DNA of 64,000 bases. It comes from Spartinivicinus poritis. Lineage in GTDB: Bacteria; Pseudomonadota; Gammaproteobacteria; Pseudomonadales; Zooshikellaceae. The position numbers and the translations under genes were made by a program. Below are positions 34,452 through 43,940 of the stretch, in pieces; within the stretch, counting starts at the first letter, position 1; each line of letters begins with the position of its first letter. Below the pieces are notes generated by a model. The model was not told the DNA's origin. It made no database searches and was given only the letters and a program-made list of their open reading frames with translations. Location: assembly GCF_028858535.1 (NCBI RefSeq), contig NZ_JAPMOU010000027.1, positions 1 to 64,000 of the forward strand, written 5' to 3'.

Positions 34452-35384
34452 ATGAACGACAATCGAATTGAACAGCTGCTTACACTCGCCGACCAACAAC
34501 TGCATCATGGTGACACCCATGGTGCCATTGACAGCCTGAAACAGCTCCTGTCTTATGAGCCGGATATCGCTGAAGCCCATGCATTACTGGCCATTTGCTT
34601 ATTTCATAATAAACGTTTGGAAGCAGCCAAGCATGAAGCGGCTATTGCCTTGCGCCTAGCACCAGATTCAGGGTTTTGCCATTATGCACAAGGGGTTATC
34701 TTAACCGCCGCACGCCAGTTTACTATGGCCGAAGATAATTTAAATCAAGCCTCACAAATAGAGCCTACTAATGCCTCCTATTTATTAGCAAAAGCCAACC
34801 TACTGGAGTTAACTGGACAAACCAAACAGGTGTTACCTATTTTAGAACAAGCCATTGCCATCCAACCCGAGCTGGTCGACTGTCATGTAGCGCTTGGTGA
34901 ATATTACGTGGAAAAAGGTGACTATCAACAGGCACAAGCCTATGCAACAGATGCCATGCATTTAGACCCTGATGACCAGGATGCCATTACCCTAATGGGA
35001 TCTATTCATTTACAACTGGGGAATATTCAAGAAGCAAAAGACCACGCATTATGGGCTCTGAGCCATAATGCAATAGCAATAAAGCCATTATTCTTAATGA
35101 GTGCTATTAAAGCTAAACAAAGTCCCTGGCTAGGATTATGGTGGCATTTCAATAGCTTTATGGCCAAAATTGGTGAAGCAAGACAAATTCTTATCCTGAT
35201 TAGCTTATATTTCCTCTATCGCCTGGGCAATCAATTATTTACTGATTTAGAAATGGGCAGTGCAGCAATTATCAGTACTTTCGCCTGGCTAGCCTTCTGT
35301 ATTTATAGTTGGGTTGGTCCCATTATTTTTCAACGCTCACTCGCCAAGGAATTGCAATCATTTTCCTTTAATAAAAAATTTTAA
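34452..35384 (+). CDS. TPR-repeat protein with C-terminal membrane helices
   Basis: 310 aa. Five or six TPR units fill residues 1-205 (GDTHGAIDSLKQLLSYEPDIAEAHALLA split by unit; YQQAQAYATDAMHLDPDDQDA and others), and two membrane helices lie near the C-terminus (ILILISLYFLYRLG and IISTFAWLAFCIYSWVG). It likely scaffolds partners on the cytoplasmic side. Last gene of the AAA/TPR operon. Confidence 0.78.
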   Translation: MNDNRIEQLLTLADQQLHHGDTHGAIDSLKQLLSYEPDIAEAHALLAICLFHNKRLEAAKHEAAIALRLAPDSGFCHYAQGVILTAARQFTMAEDNLNQASQIEPTNASYLLAKANLLELTGQTKQVLPILEQAIAIQPELVDCHVALGEYYVEKGDYQQAQAYATDAMHLDPDDQDAITLMGSIHLQLGNIQEAKDHALWALSHNAIAIKPLFLMSAIKAKQSPWLGLWWHFNSFMAKIGEARQILILISLYFLYRLGNQLFTDLEMGSAAIISTFAWLAFCIYSWVGPIIFQRSLAKELQSFSFNKKF

Positions 35385-35552
35385 GTGTATTGTCAAAAGT
35401 GCATTTTTAGGGGCTTTTAACATTATTTTTCAACATGATAGGTAAAGCAAAAGCCCTTCTGATTATTGAGAAGCAATAATACACTTTTGCTCTTCTGCTT
35501 GTAATTTTCCCCCCTTTAAAGGCCCTGGTTCTACTTGGTTTTCAAACTCAGA

Positions 35553-35711
35553 TCACTGTTTTAAAAACAAAGCTCGCTGTTTAATAAATGGAGTCATTAC
35601 TGCATCCAGATCACCCGCTTGCATCAACCGAAATATAGTACCTTGTTTAGGATATTTATTGTCCAAAAACTCAACTATTTCAAGGAGAAGGCTGAAGAAC
35701 TTAAGAAGTTT
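35553..35711 (-). pseudogene. Short gene fragment, unrecognised
   Basis: Within the gap after the AAA/TPR operon a 52-codon frame on the minus strand, without a start codon, reads KLLKFFSLLLEIVEFLDNKY, PKQGTIFRLMQAGDLDAVMT and PFIKQRALFLKQ before a stop. It looks like the protein-like end of a truncated gene. I do not know the family. The rest of 35385-35791 holds nothing else I can support. Confidence 0.3.
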
Positions 35712-35791
35712 CTATCATCGGTACTTTTTTATATTCAGCCTACCTTCATGACTTTGAGCTTTTTATAAAGAAACATAACATTTTCAATGAT

Positions 35792-36040
35792 ATGCTTCTG
35801 AGTGAAATAGAAAACAAAAAAAACGCTATAAATAAAATTAAACCAGAGAATATTATAATACACCAAGTTACTATTATTGAATTAGCAAAGCTCAATGCGG
35901 CAGGTTTATCTCAAGACATTATTGATCACTTAAACAATGAGCCTGTTTTTCCGTATTTTTTCCCATTAAGAGCTACTTGGGATGAGCTTTCTTCGTTAGA
36001 AAACTTAGAAGTACTTACAATAGATAATATGTTTAAGTAG
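35792..36040 (+). CDS. Small hypothetical protein, possibly 5'-truncated
   Basis: 82 aa, mostly helical and acidic, with no membrane span. The frame stays open upstream of the ATG for about 30 more codons (VSIIGTFLYSAYLHDFELFI and onward) without another start, so the gene may have lost its beginning. The product is not recognised. Confidence 0.35.
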   Translation: MLLSEIENKKNAINKIKPENIIIHQVTIIELAKLNAAGLSQDIIDHLNNEPVFPYFFPLRATWDELSSLENLEVLTIDNMFK

Positions 36041-36079
36041 TATTCAATAGGGCTTGAAGAATTAAAGTTCTTGAAATTA

Positions 36080-37063
36080 CTAAAAATTAAAAGTCAGCTT
36101 CTGGTTATCAGTAATCATTTCAACCACAGACTCTTTTTTGTTTTCTGCTAGCGAATAGAATGCATTCTGCCCCGCACTAACCGTAATTGATACTCGCTTA
36201 CCCTTACCGATGTAATCACCATTAACAAAGTGCTCCGCATCATCACGATTACTTAAAATCACCACTTCAAATGCATTAATCCCTAATGCCTGATTAATCT
36301 GCTCATTAATATCAGCACTAAAGGTACCTGTAAATCGAACATTAACAGCAAACTTAGCATTACCATTCAAGTCTAGTGAAAAACTTATATAACTGTGCTC
36401 AAGAATGGCTACCTTTGCAACAGGCAAACTTTTCTTCGCTTTAACCAACACCATTTTTTCAAGGGGCACTAACCCCATACAGTCATGGATACTCACTCGT
36501 GTACCACAGCGGAATGAGCCTTTATAATCCATCGTTTTAACTGTCGAGACTTCTTTTGTATAACGCTCTAAAATGAGTTCACGTAAGGCTAGTAACTGGC
36601 TATCTTTTTGACTGCGAGTGCGCTTGAAACTACGCTTCAAGCCATCAAGCTTAGCCGTCAGTTGAGTCAACTGCTCATTAGTCGATGCCCCGTTTAACTC
36701 AAGTCGACTAATATTCGTTGCCAGATCTTCAAGATCTTGAAACAACACTTGAGGGCTACTCTCACTAGATGAGAGTACTTCATTGGTTATTTCTGCGCGC
36801 TTACTCCTAAGTAGTGCAACCTCAAGCTCTTGAATTTTTTGCTTATACTGCTCTTTGGATTCAGATAGACGTCTGGTTTTCTCTTTCTTTTCAAGCTGTA
36901 AGTTACGACGCCTGTTTTGTATCTCATTGATTTCTATCAAAATAGACGCAGTGTCGTACTTTTCATAGATTGCTGCTTTGCTTCTTTCCTCTTCGACAGT
37001 CAGTAACGCACTCTGGGTGTGGAATGTCACCAGCAACAATAACATTCCTAACCATCTCTTCAT
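36080..37063 (-). CDS. Periplasmic coiled-coil protein with a PEGA-like C-terminal motif
   Basis: About 327 aa from the ATG at 37063, chosen because it opens with a signal peptide (MKRWLGMLLLLVTFHTQSA). A long coiled coil (about residues 40-165, rich in Glu/Lys/Arg) is followed by a beta-rich domain. Near its end VNGDYIGKGKRVSITVSAGQ resembles a PEGA-type surface repeat. It has a Cys pair (RCGTRVSIHDC). It is the last gene of an apparent set with the chemoreceptor and the binding protein (137-nt gap). The role is unknown. Confidence 0.55.
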   Translation of the reverse strand: MKRWLGMLLLLVTFHTQSALLTVEEERSKAAIYEKYDTASILIEINEIQNRRRNLQLEKKEKTRRLSESKEQYKQKIQELEVALLRSKRAEITNEVLSSSESSPQVLFQDLEDLATNISRLELNGASTNEQLTQLTAKLDGLKRSFKRTRSQKDSQLLALRELILERYTKEVSTVKTMDYKGSFRCGTRVSIHDCMGLVPLEKMVLVKAKKSLPVAKVAILEHSYISFSLDLNGNAKFAVNVRFTGTFSADINEQINQALGINAFEVVILSNRDDAEHFVNGDYIGKGKRVSITVSAGQNAFYSLAENKKESVVEMITDNQKLTFNF

Positions 37064-37199
37064 TATTTGCCCCGTGTAATACTCTAACTTAATATTGTTA
37101 TAGAATAGACTAGCTCTGAGCCTAAAATTGGTCAATAAAACATCAGATATCGTAGACTTAGTGACACATAGATGTCGCTTCTATGAGAGAGATATAAAA

Positions 37200-40097
37200 C
37201 TAATTATCTTCTTTAAAGAATGCCATTAATCCTTCTAACTCTTTTGATGCATTATACAGCTCTCGCGAGGCTTTTTGATTTTCAACTACATTTGAGTCAA
37301 TTACAATTATTTCTTTATTAACGTTTTTGATATTCGTATTGACACGAGATGCTTCTTCAGATGATTTCTTAATTAATTCGACAATAGAAACTATATGCTT
37401 TTCACATTCACTAGCATTTTCACTCATGGTTTTGGTTGCTAAAAAATTGTTTTCTATTGATTTAGAAATTTTCTTAAAATTCGAAGTTACTCTATCTGTG
37501 ATGGTATCTGCATTTGAGCAAGAGCTTGAAATAGATTCAATATTAGTTGAAACATCTGAAACTGTAGCAGCCTGTTGCATTAACAGTTTTGCTATTTGAA
37601 GGTTATTTTCATTTACCTCTTTTGTCCGTTCAAACGAGTTTTCACAGTTATCCATTACTGATTGTAAACGGGTCTGAGCAACTTTCACCAGGCTGGCAAG
37701 CCTAGCATTTGCATTCTGCGTTTGAATAGCTAGTTTTTTCATTTCTTCAGCAACAACTCTAAACCCGCCAGACCCTTCTTCTATTTGACAAGCCTCAATT
37801 GCTGCATTCAAACTAAGCACATTTGATTGAGTAGATATTTCAGATATTTTATCAATAAAGCTAAATATTTCTTCAGTAACATCTTCCAGCTCATTTAATA
37901 CATCTAAGGTTAACTGCACACTTGACTGAGATCTTGTTGCAGCTTGACTTGAGTGCTCCGATAAAGCATTTATTTTATTGATATCATTTGAATACTGATT
38001 TATTTGCTGGGTAACTTTATGGATATTGCTAAAGATATTTTTTAAAATTTGAGCCAACTCATCAACCTCTGAATCACTAAATTTTGATAAGTCATCCAAA
38101 TCTTTTAAAAGATCTACTATTTTATCAATTGATATATTTACTTCTCCTATATTATTAGACGTAGATACCATTGCTTCAGCTACAGAGGAAACGTTAGTAG
38201 CCATAACATTTGAGCTATTGGATATTTCACTAGACTGTGACTTCAAATATTCAGAACTTGAAGCAATTACATTAAATGATTTTGCAAAACCATCTGCTTG
38301 ATTTTTTTGCCTAACTGCCAGTTGTTTAGCATTACGAATTACAGATGAAATTTTGTCTTTAAATAAATCTTGAATTGATTTCGCCATGACCCCAATTTCA
38401 TCTTTTGCCTGATAACGACATTTATAACGAAAATTACCTTTAATTAGTTCAGCCATTGTTACTTTAAACTCAATTAAAGGCCTACTAATGGAATAAAAAA
38501 TAACCACCCCAACAACAGATGCAAACAAAAAACTAATAATGCCTAACAATACTTGTACATTTTTCCAAAAAACTGTATTTTTATTACTTTCCAGCAATGC
38601 CGACTGTACTTCTTCCTCCAAGTTTATTGCTGTATTTTTAATATTTTCATCTAGCAACTCTATCAAGTCATATAAACTACTACTTTCATTACCTGTTGAT
38701 GCAATAAACATTTTACTAATATTTTCAGCTGAAACCAGCTCTCTATTTTTTAATTTGATTAGAGTAGGTAACTTTACTCTTAAAGAAGATAATACTGATA
38801 TAATATGATTACTGGCATCGCTTTCTGGCAATGATGAAAGGCCAACTAATGCTTGATCAATATATTCAGTAATATCCACCAATGCGTACCTGGTTTGTTT
38901 TATTTTTTTACTTAGAAGAACCTCTTTGACTAGTTTCTCTATTTCTAACGCAACAGATTTTATTTGCAACACCAAACTAACAGTCTCTAGAGACTTTTCT
39001 GTTGTATTAGTTAATTCTTCAAGACCAATCTTTATTGAGTTTTGTGCCGAAGCAACTTGAGCCCCAATATTTTCTTCAACTTCATTAACATTCACTTCAA
39101 CTTCAAAGTTAATAGTGTCAAAAACTGCGCTAGAATACTCTTCAAGTTGTTCAAACTCACTGTTAATTTTTTCATAGATATTACTTAACTTTATTTCATC
39201 CAAGGTTTCTACACCATTTTTTAATTCCCTTTCTTTTTCATCAATAAGCGTGTTAACAATAGTCTTTACCCGATCTAATCTAGCTAAAAAATCAACAGCA
39301 GAGTCTCCTTCGAAAAAACCAGTCAAATTACCTCTTAATCTATCAAATGTATCACTAATATCTATCTCTATATATTTTAATTCATTAAGTCTCTTAACCA
39401 AAAGCAAGTCTTTGCTCTGCAAACCTAATAACATAATTGATTTTTCAATTGCAATTTCTTTTTGCAATACAGACAAAGTATCTTTTGCACTTGAAGCAAG
39501 CAAACTCACTTGATTATTAATAATATATCTATTTTTATCTAATAACTGTTTACTGGAGCTAAATGACGAGGCTGTATTAACTTTCACTTCAAATGTCAAA
39601 GAGTCAACAAGTGATATAACATTTTCACTAATTACAGAAAAATCATCCCTTAACTCAACAGCTAAACGAGAAAGTTTTTCTTGATACGCGATCAAATTAC
39701 TTTTTTCAATAGCAAGCTTATTTCTAACAAAGCTAATTAACGACAATACTTGTCCACTATCACTAGTAATAGCAGTTAATTTTTCAAGGTGAGAGTTTAT
39801 GGCTTTTATATTATTTGCAAAATGAATATCATTAGTTACCGTCCTAATTACACTTAACTGCTGACTTAGAATCTTTTGTTGCTTATTTGCTATTGAAATG
39901 ACTTTAGTAGTATCAATCAAACTCTTACCAAGTTGGTTTTGTGCATAGTATCCACCTCCTGCAGTCAACAGTGTCAACATACATAAAAAAGCAAATCCCC
40001 CTATCAACCGCCACCTGATCGAGATATTTTTTAAATAGAATTTATTATGCTTATCCTCTTCATTTCCAGTTAGCTTGGGTTCTTTTTTATTAGTCAT
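37200..40097 (-). CDS. Large methyl-accepting chemotaxis protein
   Basis: 965 aa. TM1 lies near residues 31-50. A very long periplasmic helical sensor follows (to about 515), then TM2, a HAMP domain (SISRPLIEFKVTMAELIKG), and a signalling domain whose tip (about residue 770) reads NVLSLNAAIEAC-x-IEEGSGGFRVVAEEMKKLA. The tip keeps the family layout but replaces the usual E-x-G-R/K-G-F-A-V-V-A-x-E-V-R-x-L with diverged residues. There is no C-terminal CheR-binding pentapeptide. It starts 37 nt after the periplasmic binding protein gene, so the receptor may read that protein's ligand state. Confidence 0.82.
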   Translation of the reverse strand: MTNKKEPKLTGNEEDKHNKFYLKNISIRWRLIGGFAFLCMLTLLTAGGGYYAQNQLGKSLIDTTKVISIANKQQKILSQQLSVIRTVTNDIHFANNIKAINSHLEKLTAITSDSGQVLSLISFVRNKLAIEKSNLIAYQEKLSRLAVELRDDFSVISENVISLVDSLTFEVKVNTASSFSSSKQLLDKNRYIINNQVSLLASSAKDTLSVLQKEIAIEKSIMLLGLQSKDLLLVKRLNELKYIEIDISDTFDRLRGNLTGFFEGDSAVDFLARLDRVKTIVNTLIDEKERELKNGVETLDEIKLSNIYEKINSEFEQLEEYSSAVFDTINFEVEVNVNEVEENIGAQVASAQNSIKIGLEELTNTTEKSLETVSLVLQIKSVALEIEKLVKEVLLSKKIKQTRYALVDITEYIDQALVGLSSLPESDASNHIISVLSSLRVKLPTLIKLKNRELVSAENISKMFIASTGNESSSLYDLIELLDENIKNTAINLEEEVQSALLESNKNTVFWKNVQVLLGIISFLFASVVGVVIFYSISRPLIEFKVTMAELIKGNFRYKCRYQAKDEIGVMAKSIQDLFKDKISSVIRNAKQLAVRQKNQADGFAKSFNVIASSSEYLKSQSSEISNSSNVMATNVSSVAEAMVSTSNNIGEVNISIDKIVDLLKDLDDLSKFSDSEVDELAQILKNIFSNIHKVTQQINQYSNDINKINALSEHSSQAATRSQSSVQLTLDVLNELEDVTEEIFSFIDKISEISTQSNVLSLNAAIEACQIEEGSGGFRVVAEEMKKLAIQTQNANARLASLVKVAQTRLQSVMDNCENSFERTKEVNENNLQIAKLLMQQAATVSDVSTNIESISSSCSNADTITDRVTSNFKKISKSIENNFLATKTMSENASECEKHIVSIVELIKKSSEEASRVNTNIKNVNKEIIVIDSNVVENQKASRELYNASKELEGLMAFFKEDN

Positions 40098-40133
40098 TAA
40101 TGACTCTTTAGTATGCTATTAAATAATATCTAC

Positions 40134-41414
40134 TTATAGTTCTTTTGGCTCTAAATATATAGGCATATTAGCTTCACGTCTTACTCTTTCCCACTCTTCT
40201 CTACTTCGAAAAGCTTTATCACCACTCATCTGATCAATTATCTCAAAATAATCTAATTTATATGGATCTGCGTTTACCTCTGCAATTGTTTTACCACGGA
40301 CAGCATAAACAGTTTGAATAGATTGATGATCAAAATCTCTCCAATACTGTTCATCTTTAAGTAGTTTGTATTTTCGCCCTTCTAGTGCAAGTATAACTTT
40401 TGCAGGATCAAATGAGCCCGACTTTTCTACTGCTGCTTTGTATTCATACATAATTGTGTATGCCGAAGCACCAGATGTAGAAGGGTAACGATTATACTTT
40501 TCAGTAAACTTTTTAACGAATGTTTTTCCTTTTTCAGAACCAGTTAGTTCAGGTATTCGCCAACTCCAAGGTAATGCACCTAAAACACCCTCCATAGCTT
40601 CAGCACCAGCACTTTCTGCCATACCCAGTGTTAAATTAGGAACAACTATCTGTGTGTTTTCTTTTAACCCTTGAGATGTCGCCTCTTTAAGAGCCATTGC
40701 CATATCTTTACCAAATAGCACTAGTACCAGTACATCAGGAGATTTTTTTTTTGCATATTTAATCGCTAATTTGAAATTACTCTTTGTTGCTGTTGGAAAA
40801 GGGGTTTTAATAGAAGCATGTACATTCTTATCCTGAGTGTTGGTAAATATTCTAAATGATGCTTCTGTGGTATGACCCCAAGTATAATCTGCTGTAATAT
40901 AAAAATACTTCTTACCAGAGAAGTTTTTATTCATATAGGAAGCAAGTACTTTGGCTCCAGGCCAAGCGTTATAGCATTCCCTAAACATATATCGATGCCC
41001 AGATTCTCCTGTTGTTGCTGTAGAATAAGTCAATGTTCCAAAACAAGGGACTTTACTTACTTTACATACTTTTCCAGCAGCAATTGCAACACCGCTTGAG
41101 GAGCCACCAAATATCATTTGCACTCCCTCATCATCAATCAATTCACGCACATTTTTTGTAGCTTGCTTCGCTTTAGATTTTGAATCTCTCCATAGAATTT
41201 CAACTTGCTTGCCTAAAATTCCCCCCATCTGGTTAATTTCTTCTTTAGCCATCTGTGCCGCACGCCACTGATCCAAGCCTTGAACTGAATAAGGCCCTGT
41301 TTTTGGGTAGTTCAAGCCTAGTTTTACCGTATCAGAATAGGTTAAATCTACTTTTATTAACCCAAAAATTAACAATAAAGGAAGAGCAAAGTTTACTAAT
41401 TTAATAGTATGCAT
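40134..41414 (-). CDS. Type I periplasmic binding protein (branched-chain amino acid/amide family)
   Basis: 426 aa with an N-terminal signal. The two-lobed Peripla_BP_6 fold is marked by LGLNYPKTGPYSVQG, RAAQMAKEEINQMGGILGKQVE, the GGSSSGVAIAAG turn, TYSTATTGESG, and DYTWGHTTE. The family includes LivJ and UrtA-type amide/urea binders. No permease or ATPase genes are adjacent; the chemoreceptor gene follows directly. I infer a ligand-sensing partner for that receptor more than a transport component. Confidence 0.82.
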   Translation of the reverse strand: MHTIKLVNFALPLLLIFGLIKVDLTYSDTVKLGLNYPKTGPYSVQGLDQWRAAQMAKEEINQMGGILGKQVEILWRDSKSKAKQATKNVRELIDDEGVQMIFGGSSSGVAIAAGKVCKVSKVPCFGTLTYSTATTGESGHRYMFRECYNAWPGAKVLASYMNKNFSGKKYFYITADYTWGHTTEASFRIFTNTQDKNVHASIKTPFPTATKSNFKLAIKYAKKKSPDVLVLVLFGKDMAMALKEATSQGLKENTQIVVPNLTLGMAESAGAEAMEGVLGALPWSWRIPELTGSEKGKTFVKKFTEKYNRYPSTSGASAYTIMYEYKAAVEKSGSFDPAKVILALEGRKYKLLKDEQYWRDFDHQSIQTVYAVRGKTIAEVNADPYKLDYFEIIDQMSGDKAFRSREEWERVRREANMPIYLEPKEL

Positions 41415-41847
41415 CGAAATGACCTGTTAACTCTAAATAGTTAATTACTATTTAAAACCTATGATTGTGAGTCATAGGCAGATACCACTCATCATTTATT
41501 AGTAAACCCTAGAACAGATTAACCTTAATTCAAGCGATAGCAGTGACTTATAGCTTCAGATGGATTCATCAGATGCCTTTAACTGCATAACATCAGCTAA
41601 ACTAATAACCCTCAATCATCACGACGAATACTTTTATCTTTAGAACACAAGCGTTTTGTTATCGTCGCTAAACACTAAGAATGGTTTGAATGCAATGAAT
41701 ACATAGTAGTATGGAGACACTAACTAGAACAATACGATAGGCAATAAACTGCCTTCATTTTTCTTTAGTAAACTTAAAATATTTTTATTATAATAACAGA
41801 AACTTATGAAGTTCTTCCTTTACTCTAAGTTTTATCTATAAATTAAA
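41415..41847. other. Intergenic region
   Basis: About 430 bases upstream of the binding-protein gene with no supported gene. It is AT-rich, and no clear promoter or operator stood out. Confidence 0.4.
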
Positions 41848-41882
41848 AAGTAGAAAGCCACCTAATAAGCAACTTTCTACTT
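41848..41882 (-). terminator. Intrinsic terminator after the beta-lactamase gene
   Basis: AAGTAGAAAG and CTTTCTACTT form a perfect 10-bp stem; on the minus strand a TTTAATTT run follows. It lies 30 nt after the beta-lactamase stop. Confidence 0.7.
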
Positions 41883-41911
41883 CACAAAAAATCTATCCAA
41901 TGAGTATTTAG

Positions 41912-42697
41912 TTAGAAAATTATTTTTTTACCTAACAATACCTCTTTAGTAATTGCTTTCCTTATTGGAGCCTGTTTCATCTCTGTCATTTTAATATTCA
42001 TAGCAAAAAACCAAGGGCCTTTTTTCGTTTCAACAAACCCTACAAACCATCCCACCTGCTGTATAGCATTGTTTGCCCAGCCAGTTTTTCCGTAAAGCGT
42101 ATAACTCGGCTTTTTCTCTATAACCATTATTTTCTTAAGTGTTTCCATATCCTGCTTTGGATAGGGTAGTTTTTCATCATAGATTTTTTTCAATAAGTCT
42201 ATTTGCTGCCAGGCTGTTACTCGTAAATTTCCATCCAACCAAAACCGCTGGACATTTGGACCTGTTTTTTTATTACCGTAGTTTACCTTATCAAAGTGAT
42301 CCAGGTATTTACTGTTACCCACTTTTTGAGCAACTTGCTGGTAACACCAAACGCAAGAGTATGAGAGTGCCGATTTCAAGGTTTGGTCTTTGTTCCACAT
42401 ATTCCAGCCTCTGTCTTTGCCATCCCATTTAAAGACTGTATTTTCAGAAATGACACCCTCTTTTAGGCCAATTAGTGTATTTAATAGCTTAAAGGTAGAG
42501 GCAGGTAAAAACTCTTGCTTACTGCGTTCTTTATTATAAATATACTGCTGAGTACCATCATGTGAAGAAACAATCATAGTTCCTTCAACAGCATATTTAT
42601 TGAAAACTTTTTTAATCAGTGCATCATCTTTAGCATATAACGGTAACGAAGACAGCAATAGCGTAGTAGCTGATATCAGCATTGAAATATTTTTCAT
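41912..42697 (-). CDS. Class D (OXA-type) beta-lactamase
   Basis: 261 aa with a signal peptide (cut after YA). All class D motifs are present: STFK (Ser67, Lys70), SCV (Ser114-x-Val116), YGN (140-142), Trp153 in FWLDG, and KTG (204-206). It should hydrolyse beta-lactams through the acylated Ser and carboxylated Lys. The spectrum cannot be told. The ATG at 42697 is used because AGGTGG precedes it and the signal peptide begins there. No IS or integron site is adjacent, so it looks chromosomal. Confidence 0.9.
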   Translation of the reverse strand: MKNISMLISATTLLLSSLPLYAKDDALIKKVFNKYAVEGTMIVSSHDGTQQYIYNKERSKQEFLPASTFKLLNTLIGLKEGVISENTVFKWDGKDRGWNMWNKDQTLKSALSYSCVWCYQQVAQKVGNSKYLDHFDKVNYGNKKTGPNVQRFWLDGNLRVTAWQQIDLLKKIYDEKLPYPKQDMETLKKIMVIEKKPSYTLYGKTGWANNAIQQVGWFVGFVETKKGPWFFAMNIKMTEMKQAPIRKAITKEVLLGKKIIF

Positions 42698-43063
42698 ATA
42701 CCACCTAATATTATGATAAATAATGGCTAACTCTTTCAACTATGTAATTAAATAATAGAAGCCAAACCATACTACGAACCAACTCTCTATAAGTAAATAA
42801 ACCAAAAATGATCAATTATGATGAAATATGTCTTTACAAAACTGACACTAAAATGTCAGATAGTACCTTGGTAATATCTACATTCCTCCCGCCTTGCAAG
42901 TCAAGTGAGGCAAGCAATATGCTTATTGAAATTCAGATGAAGTGCGCACCCAATATTATAGTCTAGGAAGGCTGTATATATTCCTCTATAATAAGATCAT
43001 TCCATGCTGTCAACCTAGCTTAACTAAGCATTCTATTATTTCTTAAGTTTTAAGGGTTTCATA
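42698..43063. other. Divergent intergenic region
   Basis: About 365 bases between the beta-lactamase gene and the SMI1-like gene. No gene, repeat or convincing operator was seen. Confidence 0.4.
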
Positions 43064-43588
43064 ATGACTAACATTATCGGTCAGTCGTTTGGACGAATCA
43101 AACGCTGGATGAATAAAAATCATCCAAAGGGGCTATCATCTTTAAATGGACCAGCCACAAAGAGTGAATTGGCACGCTTAAAAAAATATTTTCCTGATTC
43201 ACCTGAAAGCTATTTAAAGTTTCTCAGCAAACATAATGGAGAACACATAGCAGAACATACTGATGACTGTATCCTTCCTTATGGAAGTCAATTTTATTCG
43301 ATTTCTTATTTAATTGACGAGTGGAAACAACTTTCTAATATTTTTAAGGAGAATGAAATAACAAATCTGCCTACTAAGAGTTATCTTAGTGCCAGCTGGT
43401 TCCATCCCCGTTGGATTTCAATAGCTGGAGACCAAATAGATCCAGGGAGTAATATTCTCTATTTTATTGATCTTGAGCCAGGAGGTGGTGGATGTGTAGG
43501 TCAAATTATTTATCGCAGTGAGGACGAAACCAAGCAACTCGCTAAAAGTTTCGCTGACGACGTTCCATTGAGGAACGCCCAGTGCTAA
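43064..43588 (+). CDS. SMI1/KNR4-family protein
   Basis: 174 aa. Recognised by the fold's blocks: ATKSELARLKKYFPDSPESYLKFLSKHNG, read in parts, then FYSISYLIDEW, FHPRWISIAGD and a late ILYFIDLEPGG. Bacterial members often act as immunity proteins to contact-dependent or polymorphic toxins. No toxin gene is nearby, so it may be an orphan immunity protein. There is no signal peptide. Confidence 0.75.
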   Translation: MTNIIGQSFGRIKRWMNKNHPKGLSSLNGPATKSELARLKKYFPDSPESYLKFLSKHNGEHIAEHTDDCILPYGSQFYSISYLIDEWKQLSNIFKENEITNLPTKSYLSASWFHPRWISIAGDQIDPGSNILYFIDLEPGGGGCVGQIIYRSEDETKQLAKSFADDVPLRNAQC

Positions 43589-43857
43589 TTGAACATATTT
43601 ATCTTAATATGGACTTATTACCTGATATTCAAACAGAAGATATATCTCAATCACTCACTCATTTACTCCGTAGAAAATACGCCTTTAAATCAACAGCCCT
43701 AAAATCAGATGCTGCACAAGCGCTAGGTATTTCAGCAGGGCTACCCGGTTTATTTATTGAGCGAATAAATTAAAGTAAAGATGGCAGTGTTCTAGAGGTA
43801 GACTATGAGCATTGGCGCCACGATGCGGTGACTATTCGCCTGGATATCAATAATTAA
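43582..43857 (+). pseudogene. Fragment of a phosphonate regulator (PhnR-type UTRA domain)
   Basis: The C-terminal end of a GntR/UTRA regulator: YAFKSTALKSDAAQALGISAG, LPGLFIERIN, an in-frame stop, then SKDGSVLEVDYEHWRHDAVTI. The pattern (ALG-x-x-x-G-x-P-x-L-x-x-E-R, D-G-x-x-x-E...WR-D) is the UTRA effector domain. The DNA-binding half is missing. It joins other phosphonate-gene remnants 1 kb downstream (PhnX, membrane protein, Phn-HD), so PhnR is the best guess. Confidence 0.6.
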
Positions 43858-43940
43858 TACTTATCTTCAAATAGGCTATAATCACTATATTTTAAGTTAA
43901 GTAATTAAGCTACATTATTCATCCTACTGAGTAGTACAGT

